Positions 63,181 to 64,000 of a DNA stretch of 64,000 nucleotides are shown one piece after another. Source of the DNA: Aphanomyces cochlioides. Its lineage: Eukaryota; Oomycota; Saprolegniomycetes; Saprolegniales; Verrucalvaceae. Position 1 is the stretch's first letter, and each line of letters begins with the position of its first letter. The notes under the pieces are model-generated. The model saw only the letters and a program-made list of their open reading frames with translations, searched no databases and was not told the origin of the DNA. Location: contig JAHQRK010000026.1 in the NCBI GenBank assembly GCA_019828595.1, forward strand, positions 434,001 to 498,000, given 5' to 3'. A program made the position numbers and the translations under genes.

Positions 63181-64000
63181 TAAATGAGTTGTATTAACCT
63201 TATTTTTGAGCAAAGGCCCTAATGACTTACTAATTTGCCTCGTACTGTATAAATAGAACTTGGAAAACAGAATATGGCAAAGTGGTCATTGAACAGGAGA
63301 TGAAGTGAGTGAGCCGTCAGCTCTCTCATGAAACGACGCTGTTAGGAATGATGTGTTGACGTAACCAGCGGTCCGAAGATAGATGCTTGAGCACATTGAA
63401 TACTTGGTGTATCCCTTCTTGAGAGGGAGATCAACCAGGAGCTGTTGTAGATGTAGCTTGATCAAAGAGGCAGCATGAATGGCAACTTCCATCGGACTCT
63501 TCGCTGTGAGGTCGGGTCGAAAGGTGCGATCGGCACGTTGGAGCCATATTTGATAATACACGCAGGCTCGGACAATCGGCCAGATCTTCAGATAGCCACG
63601 GATGTAGTATCCATCGGACGGCTTGGGCGTCTCGTAGAACATTTCCAGACACGTTGACGGAAAGGAACACTCGAGCAGTCGCTGGATTGTCTTGAAGAAA
63701 TACCAAACAGATTGACCATATCCACAAGAGAACAGGAAATGCTCGTACGTCTCATTGACACGACAGAAGACACACGTCGGCTTGGGGTCTTGGTACTGAA
63801 ACAGATATTGCATGGCGTTGGCGCGGAGAAGGGTCTTGAAAATGAACTCTCCATATCGAGGGAGAATGTGGTCGGGTTGGAGGAAGGCGGCAAGTTGGGT
63901 AAGGCGCTTGGGGTCTTCGTAAAAGTTGGATGGCAGGTTGAGATGCTTGGTAGGAAGAATGGACGAGCTGACAGCTGGAGAAGCTCTGATCTTAGCCGAT
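63181..64000 (-). mobile_element. Element K: 3' part of a LINE running out of the window
   Basis: The 3' terminus is at 63181, followed by the 3' UTR and the ORF2 C-terminal portion on the minus strand. The 5' part and right duplication are beyond 64000. Confidence 0.9.
63326..64000 (-). pseudogene. Element K ORF2 C-terminal part, frameshifted near its end
   Basis: It contains the CCHC (CVFC...HFLFSC) and the helical tail. One C is lost at about 63402-63404 (TACTTGG against TACCTTGG), so the last 37 or so residues are replaced and the frame runs on to 63286. The normal stop position would be 63326. Confidence 0.88.

Noticed and set aside
1..64000. CRISPR array, bacterial operon, tRNA, rRNA or prophage
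   Set aside because: All repetition is explained by a eukaryotic LINE and its target duplications. There is no short regularly spaced repeat, ribosome-binding pattern or RNA-gene sequence.
1..64000. The whole nest as an assembly artefact
   Set aside because: Six insertions have matching duplications of 12-16 bp on both sides, and copies carry private differences, which misassembly would not create. Individual joins such as the D/D' and F/H seams still need read support.

Overview
The 64 kb window contains no host gene and no unique DNA that I can find. Every base can be assigned to copies or fragments of one non-LTR retrotransposon (LINE) family, inserted into one another on both strands. 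The organism is a eukaryote: a two-ORF LINE with an APE-type endonuclease, standard stop codons and 12-16 bp target-site duplications. Nothing here identifies the lineage. An oomycete or an alga is possible, because LINE self-nesting of this kind is known from green-algal Zepp/ZeppL clusters, but this is inference.

Consensus element: 7,380 bp, the exact length of the copies at 17494-24873 and 29488-36867. Order: 61-nt 5' UTR, ORF1 (1,012 aa from ATG), a 78-nt pyrimidine-rich linker, ORF2 (1,351 aa: APE endonuclease, reverse transcriptase, C-terminal CCHC), and a 146-nt 3' UTR ending in TTTAA(CC) with no poly(A). ORF1 and ORF2 are in the same frame, separated only by the ORF1 TAA and 26 open codons. 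The 5' end and the 3' UTR carry a perfectly complementary 14-nt motif, and the 3' terminus folds as GGTTAA/TTAACC.

Layout by nesting. The root copy R (+) is visible at 28095-29487 and 47091-48609; both its ends lie outside the window. Inserted in R: element A (-; pieces 1-64, 14857-17493, 24890-28094); element D (+; 29488-47075); element F (+; from 48610 to beyond the window); and a 61-bp solo 3' tail (28458-28518). Inserted in A: B (+; 65-14842) and C (+; 17494-24873). Inserted in B: B' (-; 4014-11394). Inserted in D: E (-; 37263-44636) and, by inference, D' (+), whose 3' end is at 36867. Inserted in F: the minus ORF1 fragment G (55992-57433), carrying the 3' end of H (+; ends 55991), and J (+; from about 59920). 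K (-; from 63181) is inserted in J.

B', C and the D/D' chimera are full length with both ORFs open. Other copies carry single-base homopolymer indels or are split by later insertions. Copies are nearly identical in protein sequence, so the cluster looks young or homogenised. Nine 3' junctions are visible, and all lie at a target CC (eight at CCA). This fits target-primed reverse transcription guided by pairing between a target GG-3' end and the CC end of the element RNA.
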